From Candidatus Latescibacterota bacterium (lineage in GTDB: Bacteria > Latescibacterota > UBA2968 > UBA8231): a stretch of DNA of 12,513 bases. Below the pieces are notes generated by a model, which saw only the letters and a program-made list of their open reading frames with translations, made no database searches and was not told the DNA's origin. The stretch lies in NCBI GenBank assembly GCA_022827165.1, contig JAJDTN010000125.1, forward strand, positions 1 through 12,513, read 5' to 3'. The position numbers and the translations under genes were made by a program. Below are positions 1-7,578 of this stretch, piece by piece (within the stretch, counting starts at the first letter, position 1; each line of letters starts with the position of its first letter).

Positions 1-672
1 GCCTGCAGCTTCGGCGGCGTCTCCGGCATGGTCCTGCTCGACATGGCCATGAAGAGCGACCGGTCCGTGCCGGTCTTCTACGTGGATACCGGCTTCCTGT
101 TCACGGAGACCCACGCCCTCAAGGACGAAGCCGCGCGCCGCTACGGGTTCCTTCCCCTGGCCTTCAGGCCGGATCTGTCCGCCGGGCAGCAGGCCGTCCT
201 GCACGGGCCGGAGCTGTGGAAGGACGACCCCGACCTCTGCTGCGAAATCCGCAAGGTCGCCCCGAATGAGCGCGCTCTGGAGGGGAGGCGCGCATGGATC
301 ACCGGCCTGCGCCGCGACCAGGGCGAGACCCGCCGCGACGTTGCCATCGCCGCCTGGGACACGAGATTCAACCTCGTCAAGATCAACCCCCTGGCGGCGT
401 GGACCGAGGATGACGTCTGGAACTACGTCCGCGAGAACGACGTGCCCTACAACGACCTCCACGACCGCGGATACCCCAGCATCGGCTGCACCCACTGCAC
501 GCGCGCCGTCAGGCCCGGGGAAGATCCGCGGGCGGGCCGTTGGTCGGGCGGGGACAAGGTGGAGTGCGGCATCCACATCGACCCCGTGACGGCCGAAGTC
601 GTCTCAACGACCGGCAACCGGGGCGAGGCAGACGCGGCCCCATCACGACACACTACTCTCGGAAGGAGATGA
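1..672 (+). CDS. cysH: Phosphoadenylyl/adenylyl-sulfate reductase, 5'-truncated by window edge
   Basis: Reduces APS (or PAPS) to sulfite with thioredoxin-type electrons in cytoplasmic sulfate assimilation. The reading frame is open from base 1, so the N-terminus lies outside the window; the visible 223 residues begin in the nucleotide-binding region (CSFGGVSGM). A Cys-Cys pair (nt 238-243) and a CxxC pair (GCTHC, nt 484-498) form the CC...CxxC signature that binds a 4Fe-4S cluster in APS-type reductases. The catalytic motif ECGIH lies at nt 562-576. By family knowledge the cluster cysteines favour APS over PAPS as substrate; this is inferred, not shown. The last 25 or so residues after the motif look unstructured. 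cysC begins 4 nt after the stop, and its SD lies inside the end of this gene, so the two are co-transcribed. Confidence 0.93.
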   Translation, partial: ACSFGGVSGMVLLDMAMKSDRSVPVFYVDTGFLFTETHALKDEAARRYGFLPLAFRPDLSAGQQAVLHGPELWKDDPDLCCEIRKVAPNERALEGRRAWITGLRRDQGETRRDVAIAAWDTRFNLVKINPLAAWTEDDVWNYVRENDVPYNDLHDRGYPSIGCTHCTRAVRPGEDPRAGRWSGGDKVECGIHIDPVTAEVVSTTGNRGEADAAPSRHTTLGRR

Positions 673-676
673 AAGC

Positions 677-1252
677 GTGACCATCGATCACAAAGGTGTG
701 ACCGTCTGGTTCACCGGGCTGTCCGGCGCGGGCAAGAGCACGATCGCGGAGCGGCTGCTGGCGTTCCTGCGGGAGCGCGGCGTCAAGTCGGAGCTGCTCG
801 ACGGCGACGTGGTGCGCACGAACCTCAGCAAGGGGCTGGGATTCAGCAAGGAGGACCGCGACACCAACATCCGCCGCATCGGGTTCGTCAGCCATCTGCT
901 GACGCGCAACGGCGTCGTCAGCATCGTCTCGGCCATCTCGCCGTACCGCGAGGTGCGCGACGAAGTCTGCGGCGAGATCGGCCGCTTCATCGAGGTCCAC
1001 GTCCACGCCTCCCTCGACGAGCTGGTGCGGCGCGACGTGAAGGGACTCTACGAGAAGGCCCTGAAGGGCGAGATCCCCAACTTCACCGGTGTCTCCGACC
1101 CGTACGAGGAGCCGCTGAACCCCGACGTCTTCCTCGACACGGAGCAGGAGAGCGTCGAGGAGAGTCTCGCCAAGGTGGTGGCCGCCCTGGAGACGCGGGG
1201 CTTCATCCCCTCGGGCACGGCGAAACAGCCGGCGGAGGCCGCGGCCCGATGA
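677..1252 (+). CDS. cysC: Adenylyl-sulfate (APS) kinase
   Basis: Phosphorylates APS at the 3' position with ATP to give PAPS. The 191 residues match the usual single-domain length. Visible motifs are a Walker A P-loop GLSGAGKS at residues 14-21, LDGD at 41-44, [13 protein letters not shown] at 56-68 (APS-binding arginines), ISPYREVRD at 87-95, and the lid and substrate region [20 protein letters not shown] at 123-142. The start is GTG at 677, chosen because GGAAGGAG (661-668) sits 8 nt upstream and the family's N-terminal beta strand (VTVWFTG) follows directly. The stop codon shares ATGA with the sat start. The last 15 or so residues are an Ala/Glu-rich tail. Sat and CysC are fused in some bacteria; here they are separate but translationally coupled. 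Confidence 0.95.
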   Translation: MTIDHKGVTVWFTGLSGAGKSTIAERLLAFLRERGVKSELLDGDVVRTNLSKGLGFSKEDRDTNIRRIGFVSHLLTRNGVVSIVSAISPYREVRDEVCGEIGRFIEVHVHASLDELVRRDVKGLYEKALKGEIPNFTGVSDPYEEPLNPDVFLDTEQESVEESLAKVVAALETRGFIPSGTAKQPAEAAAR

Positions 1253-2406
1253 CGATCCCCATCGCACCCCACGGCGGCGAGTTGGTCCAGCGGCTGGCCT
1301 CACCCGCGCGGGCGCGCGAGATCCGCGCCCGCGCCGGCGGCCTGCCCCGCCTCACCCTCTCTCTCCGCGAGTCCGCCGACCTCGACCTCATCGCCGTCGG
1401 CGCCATGAGCCCCCTCACCGGCTTCATGGACCGCGCCGACTACGAGCGCACCGTGGGAGAGATGCGCCTCGCCGACGGCACCCTCTGGAGCCTGCCCATC
1501 ACCCTGTCCGCGCCTGCGGATGCCGCCGCCTCGCTCGACACCGGCCGCGAGGCCGCCCTGCACGACGCCGCGGGACGGCTCGTGGGAGTCATCGAGGTCG
1601 ACGAGGTCTATCCGTACGACAAGCAGGCCGAGGCGCGGAACGTCTTCGGGACGGATGACGAGGACCACCCCGGCGTCGCCTCCGTCTACCGGCAGCACGA
1701 CCTGCTCGTGGGGGGGGCGGTCACCGTCGTCGAGCGCGAGGAGCTGGAGGAGGTGCTGCGGCCCTACCGCCAGGACCCGGCCGAGACCCGCGCCGCCTTC
1801 GCCGAGCGGGACTGGCGCACCATCGTCGGGTTCCAGACGCGCAACCCTGTGCACCGGGCCCACGAGTACATCCAGAAGGCGGCCCTGGAGATCGTCGACG
1901 GGCTGCTGCTCCATCCCCTCGTGGGCGAGACCAAGCCCGACGACATCCCCGCCGACGTGCGCATGCGCTGCTACGAGGCGCTGCTGGAGGGCTACTACCC
2001 CGCCGGCCACGTGCATCTCTCGGTGCTGCCCGCGGCGATGCGCTACGCCGGCCCCCGCGAGGCGATCTTCCACGCCCTCCTCCGCAAGAACTACGGCTGC
2101 ACCCACTTCATCGTCGGGCGCGACCACGCCGGCGTCGGGTCGTACTACGGCACCTACGAGGCCCAGGACCTGCTGCGCAGCGTGCCGCCGGAGGATCTCG
2201 GCATCACGCCCCTGTACTTCGACCACTCCTTCTACTGCAAGCGCTGCGAGGGCATGGCCTCCATGAAGACCTGCCCCCACGGGCCGGAGGACCGGGTGAT
2301 CCTCAGCGGTACGCAGGTGCGCGACATGCTGGCCGCCGGACAGGTGCCACCCATGGAGTTCACCCGGCCGGAGGTGGCGCGGATCCTGATGGAAGCGGCG
2401 GCATAG
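1249..2406 (+). CDS. sat: Sulfate adenylyltransferase (ATP sulfurylase)
   Basis: Makes APS and pyrophosphate from sulfate and ATP, the first step of sulfate activation. At 385 residues it is the usual length of the monofunctional Sat type, not the CysD/CysN heterodimer. Motifs: [10 protein letters not shown] at residues 196-205 (ATP/sulfate site), [13 protein letters not shown] at 222-234, GRDHAG at 290-295, a probable zinc site C330/C333/C342/H344 (YCKRC...CPHG), and SGTQVRDML at 353-361. The N-terminal PUA-like domain precedes residue 170. ATG at 1249 overlaps the cysC stop by 4 nt, so translation is probably coupled. The gene is intact, with no kinase domain fused at either end. It appears to be the last gene of the operon: non-coding DNA and then a convergent gene follow. 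Confidence 0.96.
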   Translation: MTIPIAPHGGELVQRLASPARAREIRARAGGLPRLTLSLRESADLDLIAVGAMSPLTGFMDRADYERTVGEMRLADGTLWSLPITLSAPADAAASLDTGREAALHDAAGRLVGVIEVDEVYPYDKQAEARNVFGTDDEDHPGVASVYRQHDLLVGGAVTVVEREELEEVLRPYRQDPAETRAAFAERDWRTIVGFQTRNPVHRAHEYIQKAALEIVDGLLLHPLVGETKPDDIPADVRMRCYEALLEGYYPAGHVHLSVLPAAMRYAGPREAIFHALLRKNYGCTHFIVGRDHAGVGSYYGTYEAQDLLRSVPPEDLGITPLYFDHSFYCKRCEGMASMKTCPHGPEDRVILSGTQVRDMLAAGQVPPMEFTRPEVARILMEAAA

Positions 2407-2428
2407 CCGGGGTCATCGGCCGCGGCGA

Positions 2429-2448
2429 GCGGGCGCGCACCGGCCCGC
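2429..2448 (+). other. GC-rich hairpin after sat
   Basis: GCGGGC (2429-2434) and GCCCGC (2443-2448) can pair around an 8-nt loop, 22 nt after the sat stop. No T-run follows, so this is not a classical intrinsic terminator. In DNA this GC-rich, short complementary arms also arise by chance. It could mark the 3' end of the cys operon transcript, but support is weak. Confidence 0.25.
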
Positions 2449-2601
2449 GGGAGGAGCCACGGGTGCACGGGCGCTACGGCGGGGGACCTGGTACGGGGCG
2501 TGGCAGGCCGATGCCCGCTCAGGGCGGGAGGAGCCGCGGGCGTAACCGCCGCACCGGGGCGACCTGGCACGGGGCGTGGAGCAGGCCGAGCGCAGCCCGC
2601 T
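2448..2601. repeat. Imperfect 72/77-bp tandem repeat between sat and the convergent gene
   Basis: Two head-to-tail copies, 2448-2519 and 2525-2601, start with the same 11 bp (CGGGAGGAGCC). They share a 19-bp block with one mismatch (gacctggYacggggcgtgg), then CAGGCCGA and CCCGCT, with small indels between blocks. The copies lie within the 243-bp non-coding gap 2407-2649. Reading frames across it give Gly/Arg-rich low-complexity translations with no SD and no recognisable domain, so I read it as non-coding. A decayed local duplication or a structured 3' UTR element are both possible. Nothing else is visible in this gap apart from the weak hairpin after sat. Confidence 0.6.
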
Positions 2602-2649
2602 GCTGGCGGGCGATCCTGCACGAGGGCGCGAGCCCCGGCCGCTGATCGG

Positions 2650-3960
2650 CTAATCGACTTCCACCTGCACCCGGCGCTGGCCGGGGTCGAAGGCGGCCAG
2701 GACCGCCCCGTCCTCCGCCAGGAAGGTCCCGCTCCGGAAAGCGGCGCGGTTCGGGGCCCGCGCCAGGGGGCGGCCGTCGACGCGGACCGCCCGCACCTCT
2801 CCACCTGTCAGACGCAGGGTCAGGTCCGGGGTCCGCACCGGCAGGTCGAGGCGGACGGTCTTCCCCTCTACCGTGACCTCGGCCATCTCCAGGGCGCAGG
2901 CGTAGGTGGTGATCTGGCTGCAGGTGCGCCACTCGGTGCGCTCTCCCCGGGGGTCGCGCTCGGCGAGGCGGTCCACCACCTGCTGGAAGGCCCGGTAGCC
3001 GCGGCGGTCCTCGTCGTGCATCCCGTAGAACCCCTGCCAGTGGCTGATGAGCACCGCCGGCTCGCCGGCGTCGATAAGGGCCGGCAGGCGGCCGCCTTCC
3101 AGGTCGGGGGTGATGTACTTGTCGGCGTCGACCTCGCCGTAACCGGTCCAGCTGCCGGTCCAGTCGCCGGTGGAGGCGATGATCTCCCCGGTGGCCCGGC
3201 CGGTCTGGCGGTCGGGGTACCACACGGGGGTGTCGACCGCGGCCTCCGAGGAGACCCGCTGGAAGAAGTACGGCACCGGGTTGCCCGTGACCTGGCGGAC
3301 GGCCTCGCCGGCGCAACAGGCGTAGAACGGCAGGGTGCGGCCGCCGAAACCGCCGGGTGAGGTCACCCCCTGGGGCGTCAGGCCCACGGCGTCAAGGATT
3401 CGGCAGGCCCGGGCGATGTACTCGGTGACCAGCTCCTCCTGGTCTTCGGGCAGGGCCGCCCAGTCGTACTGCTCCCAGATCCCGGAGGGGAGGGGCTGCA
3501 GGGTCTTCGGATCGACGACGAAGGTGTGGGTCAGCATCTCCGGCGTGATATCGAAGGCGGGGACGATGACCTCGCGGCACATGGCCAGCCACTCCTCCTG
3601 CTGGGCCTTGCTGAAGAGGGGAAGCCCCTCGTCGATGCGGCCCAGGGCGGCCGGGCAGGGCACCACCGAGAACTTGCCGCGCACGCCGCTGGCCAGGCAC
3701 CACTCGGCGAACTCGCGGGTGAAGGAGGTGGGATGGACCACGGGCAGGTCTTCCCAGCGCCGGTTGCGGTCCTCCGCCATGGTGCGGGCCGTCGTGCGGT
3801 CGCGGAGGAAGAAGTAGTTGAGGTTCACCAGCACCGTGGAGTCGTCGAAGATGATCGACAGGGGCACCCGGTCGAGGGCGTGACGGGCGATCTGGGCGAG
3901 CAAGGGGTTCTCCTCTCTGATGGCCGAACGGTCCGAGTTGCGGCTGATCGACGAACGCAT
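2650..3960 (-). CDS. Uncharacterised protein, possible NodB/polysaccharide-deacetylase-like fold
   Basis: I do not recognise a named family. The product is 436 aa from ATG 3960, preceded by a modest SD (GAAGG, 10 nt upstream on this strand); ATG 3981 or TTG 3987 would add 7 or 9 residues but have no SD. No signal peptide or membrane span is seen. Features that resemble a deacetylase-type barrel: a beta strand ending in two acids (SIIFDD, D39-D40), a strand GKFSVVPCP (95-103), histidine in LTHTFVVD (H145), a SPGGFGGR loop (201-208) and a late histidine strand VLISHWQGFYG (303-313). About 70 C-terminal residues (360-436) look like an all-beta domain. Metal-site assignment is a guess. It converges on sat and diverges from the ImmA-type gene with 38 bp between the starts. 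The gene itself looks intact. Confidence 0.8.
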   Translation of the reverse strand: MRSSISRNSDRSAIREENPLLAQIARHALDRVPLSIIFDDSTVLVNLNYFFLRDRTTARTMAEDRNRRWEDLPVVHPTSFTREFAEWCLASGVRGKFSVVPCPAALGRIDEGLPLFSKAQQEEWLAMCREVIVPAFDITPEMLTHTFVVDPKTLQPLPSGIWEQYDWAALPEDQEELVTEYIARACRILDAVGLTPQGVTSPGGFGGRTLPFYACCAGEAVRQVTGNPVPYFFQRVSSEAAVDTPVWYPDRQTGRATGEIIASTGDWTGSWTGYGEVDADKYITPDLEGGRLPALIDAGEPAVLISHWQGFYGMHDEDRRGYRAFQQVVDRLAERDPRGERTEWRTCSQITTYACALEMAEVTVEGKTVRLDLPVRTPDLTLRLTGGEVRAVRVDGRPLARAPNRAAFRSGTFLAEDGAVLAAFDPGQRRVQVEVD

Positions 3961-3965
3961 GTAAT
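3938..3965 (+). promoter_or_regulatory. Possible promoter of the XRE-ImmA/PIN pair
   Basis: A -10-like TGTAAT (3960-3965, one mismatch to consensus) lies 16 bp after TTGCGG (3938-3943, poor -35). The predicted transcript would start near 3972, giving a short leader containing the strong SD AAGGAGG (3986-3992). The -10 overlaps the start codon of the divergent gene at 3958-3960, so transcription of the two genes would interfere. The -35 match is weak. Confidence 0.3.
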
Positions 3966-3998
3966 TCTTGCCTTCGCTCATTCGCAAGGAGGAATCTC

Positions 3999-5105
3999 GT
4001 GGCGAGAGACCTGATTGGAAGCAGGATCAAGGCGCTGCGGCATGCCCGGGGCCTGTCGCAGAACGACATGGCGCACCTGCTGGGATTCAACGACAGGCAG
4101 ACCATCTCGACGATCGAGATGGGTATTCGGCGGGTGACGGCGCAGGAACTCCTGCTCGCGGCCGAGAAGCTCGGCGTACCACTCGGGTACTTCACGGATC
4201 CGTTTCGGCTGGAGGGGGAGGGCCGATTCTCGTGGCGGCAGACCGGCGTCCCACCGGAGCGGCTCGTGGAGTACGAGAGGCTCGCAAGTCGATGGATCGG
4301 AGCCTATCGCACGCTGGCGCCGCAGGTCGGCCGAGAGACGCGTCTGATGCGCCCGTCCCTGGGCCTGACCCGGCGGTCGCGGTTCGAGGACGCCATCCAG
4401 GCAGGCGAGCGTTTCGCCGCCGAGTTCGAGTTGGGGGAGGTGCCGGGCGAGCGTCTCGTCGAGGTGATGGAGGGTGCATTGGGCATTCTGGTCCTCATGG
4501 TCGACGCCGGCGAGGGAATCTCCGGTGCCGCCTGCCGCCTGCCGGAGCTGGACGCGGTGCTCATCGCCCGCCGCGAGATTGCGGGACGTCGTCACTTCGA
4601 CTTGGCCCACGAGTTGTTCCACGTCCTGACCTGGGAGGCGATGCCGCCCAAACACATCGAGGAAGCGGTCGAGACGGGCGGTGACCGCGTCGAGCAGCTG
4701 GCCAACAACTTCGCCGCCGCGCTCCTGATGCCGTCGGCGGTGGTGGCCGGGTTCGGCCGGTGGGGGAGATTGGACTCGGACTCCCTGACCGCACGGCTGA
4801 ACCGGGTCGCGTCGGCACTCAAGGTGACATCGTCGGCGCTGAGGTGGCGGCTCGTAGCGCTGGGGGAGTTGCCGGCCACCACGGCGCGGCAGATTCCCGA
4901 GGCGTCGCTCAGGAACAACGGCGGGATGGAGGCGGGTTCAGCGCCTCCGCCCCTGTTCTCGAAGCCCTTCGCCGAGGTTCTGGGATTGGCACTCGAGCAG
5001 GGTCGCGTCTCGGTGCGGCGGGCGGCCGGGCTGGTAGATGCGCCAGTCGGAGAACTGCCGGGGCTCCTGGCCGCGCACGGCATTGAGCACGAAGTTGAGC
5101 TGTGA
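3999..5105 (+). CDS. XRE-family HTH plus ImmA/IrrE-type metallopeptidase (antitoxin-like)
   Basis: 368 aa. An N-terminal XRE helix-turn-helix (residues 7-62: GLSQNDMAHLLG, then TISTIEMGIRRV) is followed by an ImmA/IrrE (COG2856) zinc-peptidase domain. That domain has HELFH at residues 204-208 and the family block EQLANNFAAALLMP at 232-245, whose Glu is the likely third zinc ligand. The C-terminal 50 residues (about 319-368, with RVSVRRAAGLVDAPVGEL) resemble a second small HTH of the kind found in some antitoxins; this is inference. Start GTG 3999 has a strong SD (AAGGAGG, 6-nt spacing). The stop overlaps the PIN-domain gene start as GTGA. Proteins of this type usually act as DNA-binding repressors or antitoxins beside a toxin, and the overlap supports that role. 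Autoregulation is likely but no operator was found. Confidence 0.9.
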   Translation: MARDLIGSRIKALRHARGLSQNDMAHLLGFNDRQTISTIEMGIRRVTAQELLLAAEKLGVPLGYFTDPFRLEGEGRFSWRQTGVPPERLVEYERLASRWIGAYRTLAPQVGRETRLMRPSLGLTRRSRFEDAIQAGERFAAEFELGEVPGERLVEVMEGALGILVLMVDAGEGISGAACRLPELDAVLIARREIAGRRHFDLAHELFHVLTWEAMPPKHIEEAVETGGDRVEQLANNFAAALLMPSAVVAGFGRWGRLDSDSLTARLNRVASALKVTSSALRWRLVALGELPATTARQIPEASLRNNGGMEAGSAPPPLFSKPFAEVLGLALEQGRVSVRRAAGLVDAPVGELPGLLAAHGIEHEVEL

Positions 5106-5606
5106 ACGAGAGAGTCAAGCCGGGCGCGGTCGTGCTGGTGGACACGAACGTGATCATCGAAGCGCACCGGACCGGCACATGGGCGGCGCTCGCAGGCGCC
5201 TATGCCGTCGAGACAGTGGAAGACTGTGTGACGGAGACGCAGACCGGGTACCAGCGGCGAGCCCGGGAGCGCTGGATCGAGCTCGGTGACCTGGAGGCGT
5301 CGTTGAGTGCGGTGCACAAGGTGCCCGACCGGGAGCTCGCGGAATTGGCGGTCCGTGTAAGCGACATCGCGCTGGACCGCGGCGAGGAGTCGCTGTGGGC
5401 GCATGCCTTCGGGCGATCGGGGATGTGGTTCCTGTGCGGGCCGGATCGTGCGAGTCTCCGCGTGGCGATCCAACTGCGGTTGCGTGATCGACAAAGCGGG
5501 ACACCGGCCGCGGTGCGTACTGAGGCCTGCGTACACGAGGAAGTGGCTGGATCGCGTGGTGAGCGAGATGGTGGTTGCCGAGATCGGGGTGCGGAAGGGA
5601 CGTTGA
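5102..5606 (+). pseudogene. PIN-domain ribonuclease toxin, apparently frameshifted
   Basis: Starts GTG 5102, overlapping the ImmA-type gene by 4 nt. Residues 1-125 or so form a PIN-like nuclease: LVDTNVIIE (D14, N16), E45, DRGEES (E95/E96), and WFLCGPDRASLR (D115). From about 5476 the frame drifts into Arg/Gly-rich low complexity and stays open to 5764, running 130 nt into the oppositely oriented DUF1028 gene. Ignoring one base near 5476 joins AIQLG to CVIDKAG and then RPAYTRKWLDRVVSEMVVAE in the other frame, with stop at 5604-5606. The repaired product is about 167 aa, a plausible length. I therefore read this as a one-base insertion, either a real inactivating mutation or a sequencing/assembly error. 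No slippery heptamer is visible, so programmed frameshifting is less likely. Confidence 0.72.
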
Positions 5607-5634
5607 CGATGCCGGACCACCCCGCCAGGCCAAC

Positions 5635-6627
5635 TCACCCGCCGACCATGGCGGCCGCCAGACGATCCAGGAGCCCATCATCGGCCGGCATCAGCCCGGA
5701 GGCCGGCAGACGCCGCAGCAGGTCGACCCAGCGGTCGTTCTGCGCCTGCGCCCGCTGCAGGTAGGGCAGGGCCTCCTCCTCGCGTCCCTCACCGGCCAGG
5801 GTCACACCCACCCAGAACGGAGCCTCGCCGCCGGTGGCCTCATCGGGCACCAGCTCGGTGGCGGCGCGGTACGCATCCATGGCGGCCTCCATGTCCCCCG
5901 CTGTCACCAGTTCGTCGCCCTCGTTGAGCTTGTGGTAGGCGCGCGCCAGACGGACCAGGCGTCGCAGCTCTTCCACCGGCTCGGGATGATCCTCCACGCG
6001 CAGGTCGAAGACGCGGTCGACCCACGGCCGCCCGGTACGCTCGGAGGAGACCACGAGGATCGCCGCCGACTGGCGGCCGCGCAGGTCGCCCCCCTCGGCC
6101 TCGGCCACTTCCAGGGCCGCGAGCAGCCGCTCCGCCAGATCGCCCCCGGCACTCTCGTAGGCCTTCGCCATGGCCGGCCAGACGCTGTCCCGGTCCATCA
6201 GGTACGCCTGAACGCTGTACAGGGCCCCGGCCTGGTGGCCGGCGGCGGCAATGGCGCGCTCACCCGTGTGAACGGCCACGTTCCCTTCGGCATCGACCAT
6301 CGCCACTTGCCGCACCGCGGCGTCGGCATCTGCCGCCAGCAGGGCGGTGAGCGCCTCCTGGGCCGTCTTGCCCGTGGCCATCAGTTCGAGGCCGAGGGGA
6401 CCGTAGGCCGGGTCGACGAGGGACTGGGTCGCCACGGCGCCGACACCGGGACGGGCCCACGGAACGATGGGACCCACGGAGAACCAGTGGGACTGCACCG
6501 CCACGCCGAGCTGACCGCTGACGGAGTCGCGGGCGACGATGGAATAGGTGGCCACCGGCCGCCGCCAGTCCGGCGCGTCGGCGGCGGCCAGCTGTGCCGT
6601 GGCGAGAATCAGAATGATCGGGCGCAT
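5635..6627 (-). CDS. Exported DUF1028-family protein with C-terminal TPR-like region
   Basis: 330 aa from ATG 6627, chosen because GGAGG lies 8 nt upstream and the protein then opens with a signal-peptide-like segment (MRPIILILATAQLAAADA). The frame runs further upstream without an SD or homologous sequence. Residues 26-225 or so carry the DUF1028 pattern: ATYSIVARD, LGVAVQSHWFSVGPIVPWA, GVGAVATQSLVDPAYGP, VAMVDAEGNVAVHTG. DUF1028 is thought to have an Ntn-hydrolase-like fold; its substrate is unknown. Residues 226-330 are helical with a TPR-like repeat (GEAPFWVGVTLAGEGREEEA). It lies 67 nt downstream of the phosphatase-type gene on the same strand, so co-transcription is likely. Its stop faces the PIN gene, 28 nt from the repaired PIN stop. 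Confidence 0.9.
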   Translation of the reverse strand: MRPIILILATAQLAAADAPDWRRPVATYSIVARDSVSGQLGVAVQSHWFSVGPIVPWARPGVGAVATQSLVDPAYGPLGLELMATGKTAQEALTALLAADADAAVRQVAMVDAEGNVAVHTGERAIAAAGHQAGALYSVQAYLMDRDSVWPAMAKAYESAGGDLAERLLAALEVAEAEGGDLRGRQSAAILVVSSERTGRPWVDRVFDLRVEDHPEPVEELRRLVRLARAYHKLNEGDELVTAGDMEAAMDAYRAATELVPDEATGGEAPFWVGVTLAGEGREEEALPYLQRAQAQNDRWVDLLRRLPASGLMPADDGLLDRLAAAMVGG

Positions 6628-6694
6628 GGCAGAATCCTCCGCATCGATCGGCGTGGCGGGGATGCTCGGAAGTCCAACAGAAGGTCTCCCATTT

Positions 6695-7495
6695 TCAGAA
6701 GATCTCCAGAACCGGCCGGCCTTCCCAGTCTTCCGGCAATGGCAGATCCAGGACATGGGCGAGTGTCGGCGCCGTATCGATGATGCGCACCGGCTGCTCG
6801 ATCTCGCCGGTCTTGCGGACCTTCGCTCCCGCCGCGATCCACGGGATCGTCAGGTCCTCGGGCATGTCCGTCCCGTGGCTCTGCCCGTGTCCGCCGTGGT
6901 CGCTCTGGACCAGGATGAAGTAGCGGTCCAGGAGACCGGCCTTCCCCAGTTCCTCCAACAGGATCCCGATCGCCCGGTCGGCAGCACCGATCTGCTCGAT
7001 GTACTCCGCCGACATCCATCCATGCCGGTGTCCCGCGATGTCCACGATCCCCAGGTAGACGAAACAGAAGTCCGGCTCCTCGGTCACCACGTGTTCCGCC
7101 GCAACTCTCGCGATCGTCAGGTCGCCCTCCGGTTCGTCGAGGTTGGCCCGGTAGTAGGAGAAGTCGAGGGAACCCGGCCCCGCCAGGTCCCGGAGCTGCT
7201 CCCAGTTGTAGACGAAGGCCGTCTTCAGGTCCCTGGCGTGGGCGGCCTCGGCGATGCTCGGCACGGGACGAACCATGGGGACCCACGTGTTGGTGGTGAT
7301 GCCGTGCCGCGACGGCGTCACGCCGCGGAACATCGAGGTGTGACACGGCAGGGTGGAGGAAGGGACGACGCTCTGCGCGTTGAGAGCGTGGGCCCCCCGC
7401 GCCATCAGGCTGTCGATGGCCGGCGTCTCCGCCTGCTGGATGCCGTCGGGGCGGCAGCCGTCGATGACGATGAGGATCGTGCCGCAGTTCTGCAT
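6695..7495 (-). CDS. Alkaline-phosphatase-superfamily phosphodiesterase/pyrophosphatase
   Basis: 266 aa, a compact member of the type I phosphodiesterase/nucleotide pyrophosphatase branch. The two-metal hydrolase residues are visible: D12 in IVIDGCRPDG, nucleophile T48 in SSTLPCHTS, D152 and H156 in DIAGHRHGW, D199-H200 in QSDHGGHG, and H207 in SHG. The C-terminal IDTAPTLAHVLDLPLP is typical of the superfamily. No signal peptide is seen, so it probably acts in the cytoplasm. Start ATG 7495 has AAGGAG on this strand with 6-nt spacing. The gene is shorter than most family members because the cap insertions are small. The natural substrate (nucleotide, phosphodiester or phospholipid headgroup) cannot be told from sequence. 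The DUF1028 gene follows on the same strand. Confidence 0.9.
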   Translation of the reverse strand: MQNCGTILIVIDGCRPDGIQQAETPAIDSLMARGAHALNAQSVVPSSTLPCHTSMFRGVTPSRHGITTNTWVPMVRPVPSIAEAAHARDLKTAFVYNWEQLRDLAGPGSLDFSYYRANLDEPEGDLTIARVAAEHVVTEEPDFCFVYLGIVDIAGHRHGWMSAEYIEQIGAADRAIGILLEELGKAGLLDRYFILVQSDHGGHGQSHGTDMPEDLTIPWIAAGAKVRKTGEIEQPVRIIDTAPTLAHVLDLPLPEDWEGRPVLEIF

Positions 7496-7512
7496 GAAGA
7501 TCTCCTTCTTCT

Positions 7513-7530
7513 CGCGAGCCTCAGCTCGCG
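7513..7530 (-). other. Perfect 7-bp hairpin in the leader of the phosphatase gene
   Basis: CGCGAGC (7513-7519) pairs exactly with GCTCGCG (7524-7530) around a 4-nt loop. On the - strand it sits 5 nt upstream of the SD (CTCCTT on +, 7502-7507), so it would fold just before the ribosome-binding site without hiding it. No T-run follows in either direction. It may be a leader-stabilising or regulatory stem. Confidence 0.4.
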
Positions 7531-7578
7531 CGTCCCGCGTGCGAGGAGTCGCCGCGGTAGAGGTCGTCGAAGCGATGG

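Noticed and set aside
1300..2280. 326-codon - strand open frame inside sat
   Set aside because: sat on the + strand has all ATP sulfurylase motifs; the antisense frame is Gly/Val/Asp-rich with no recognisable content.
2463..2645. Possible small ORF in the gap after sat
   Set aside because: It lies over the tandem repeat, has no SD and gives a Gly/Arg-rich translation; probably not translated.
5470..5490. Programmed ribosomal frameshift in the PIN gene
   Set aside because: No slippery heptamer, homopolymer run or downstream pseudoknot is apparent; a mutation or sequence error is simpler.
5575..6783. 402-codon + strand open frame across the DUF1028 gene
   Set aside because: Shadow of the DUF1028 gene, which has family motifs, a signal peptide and a good SD on the - strand.
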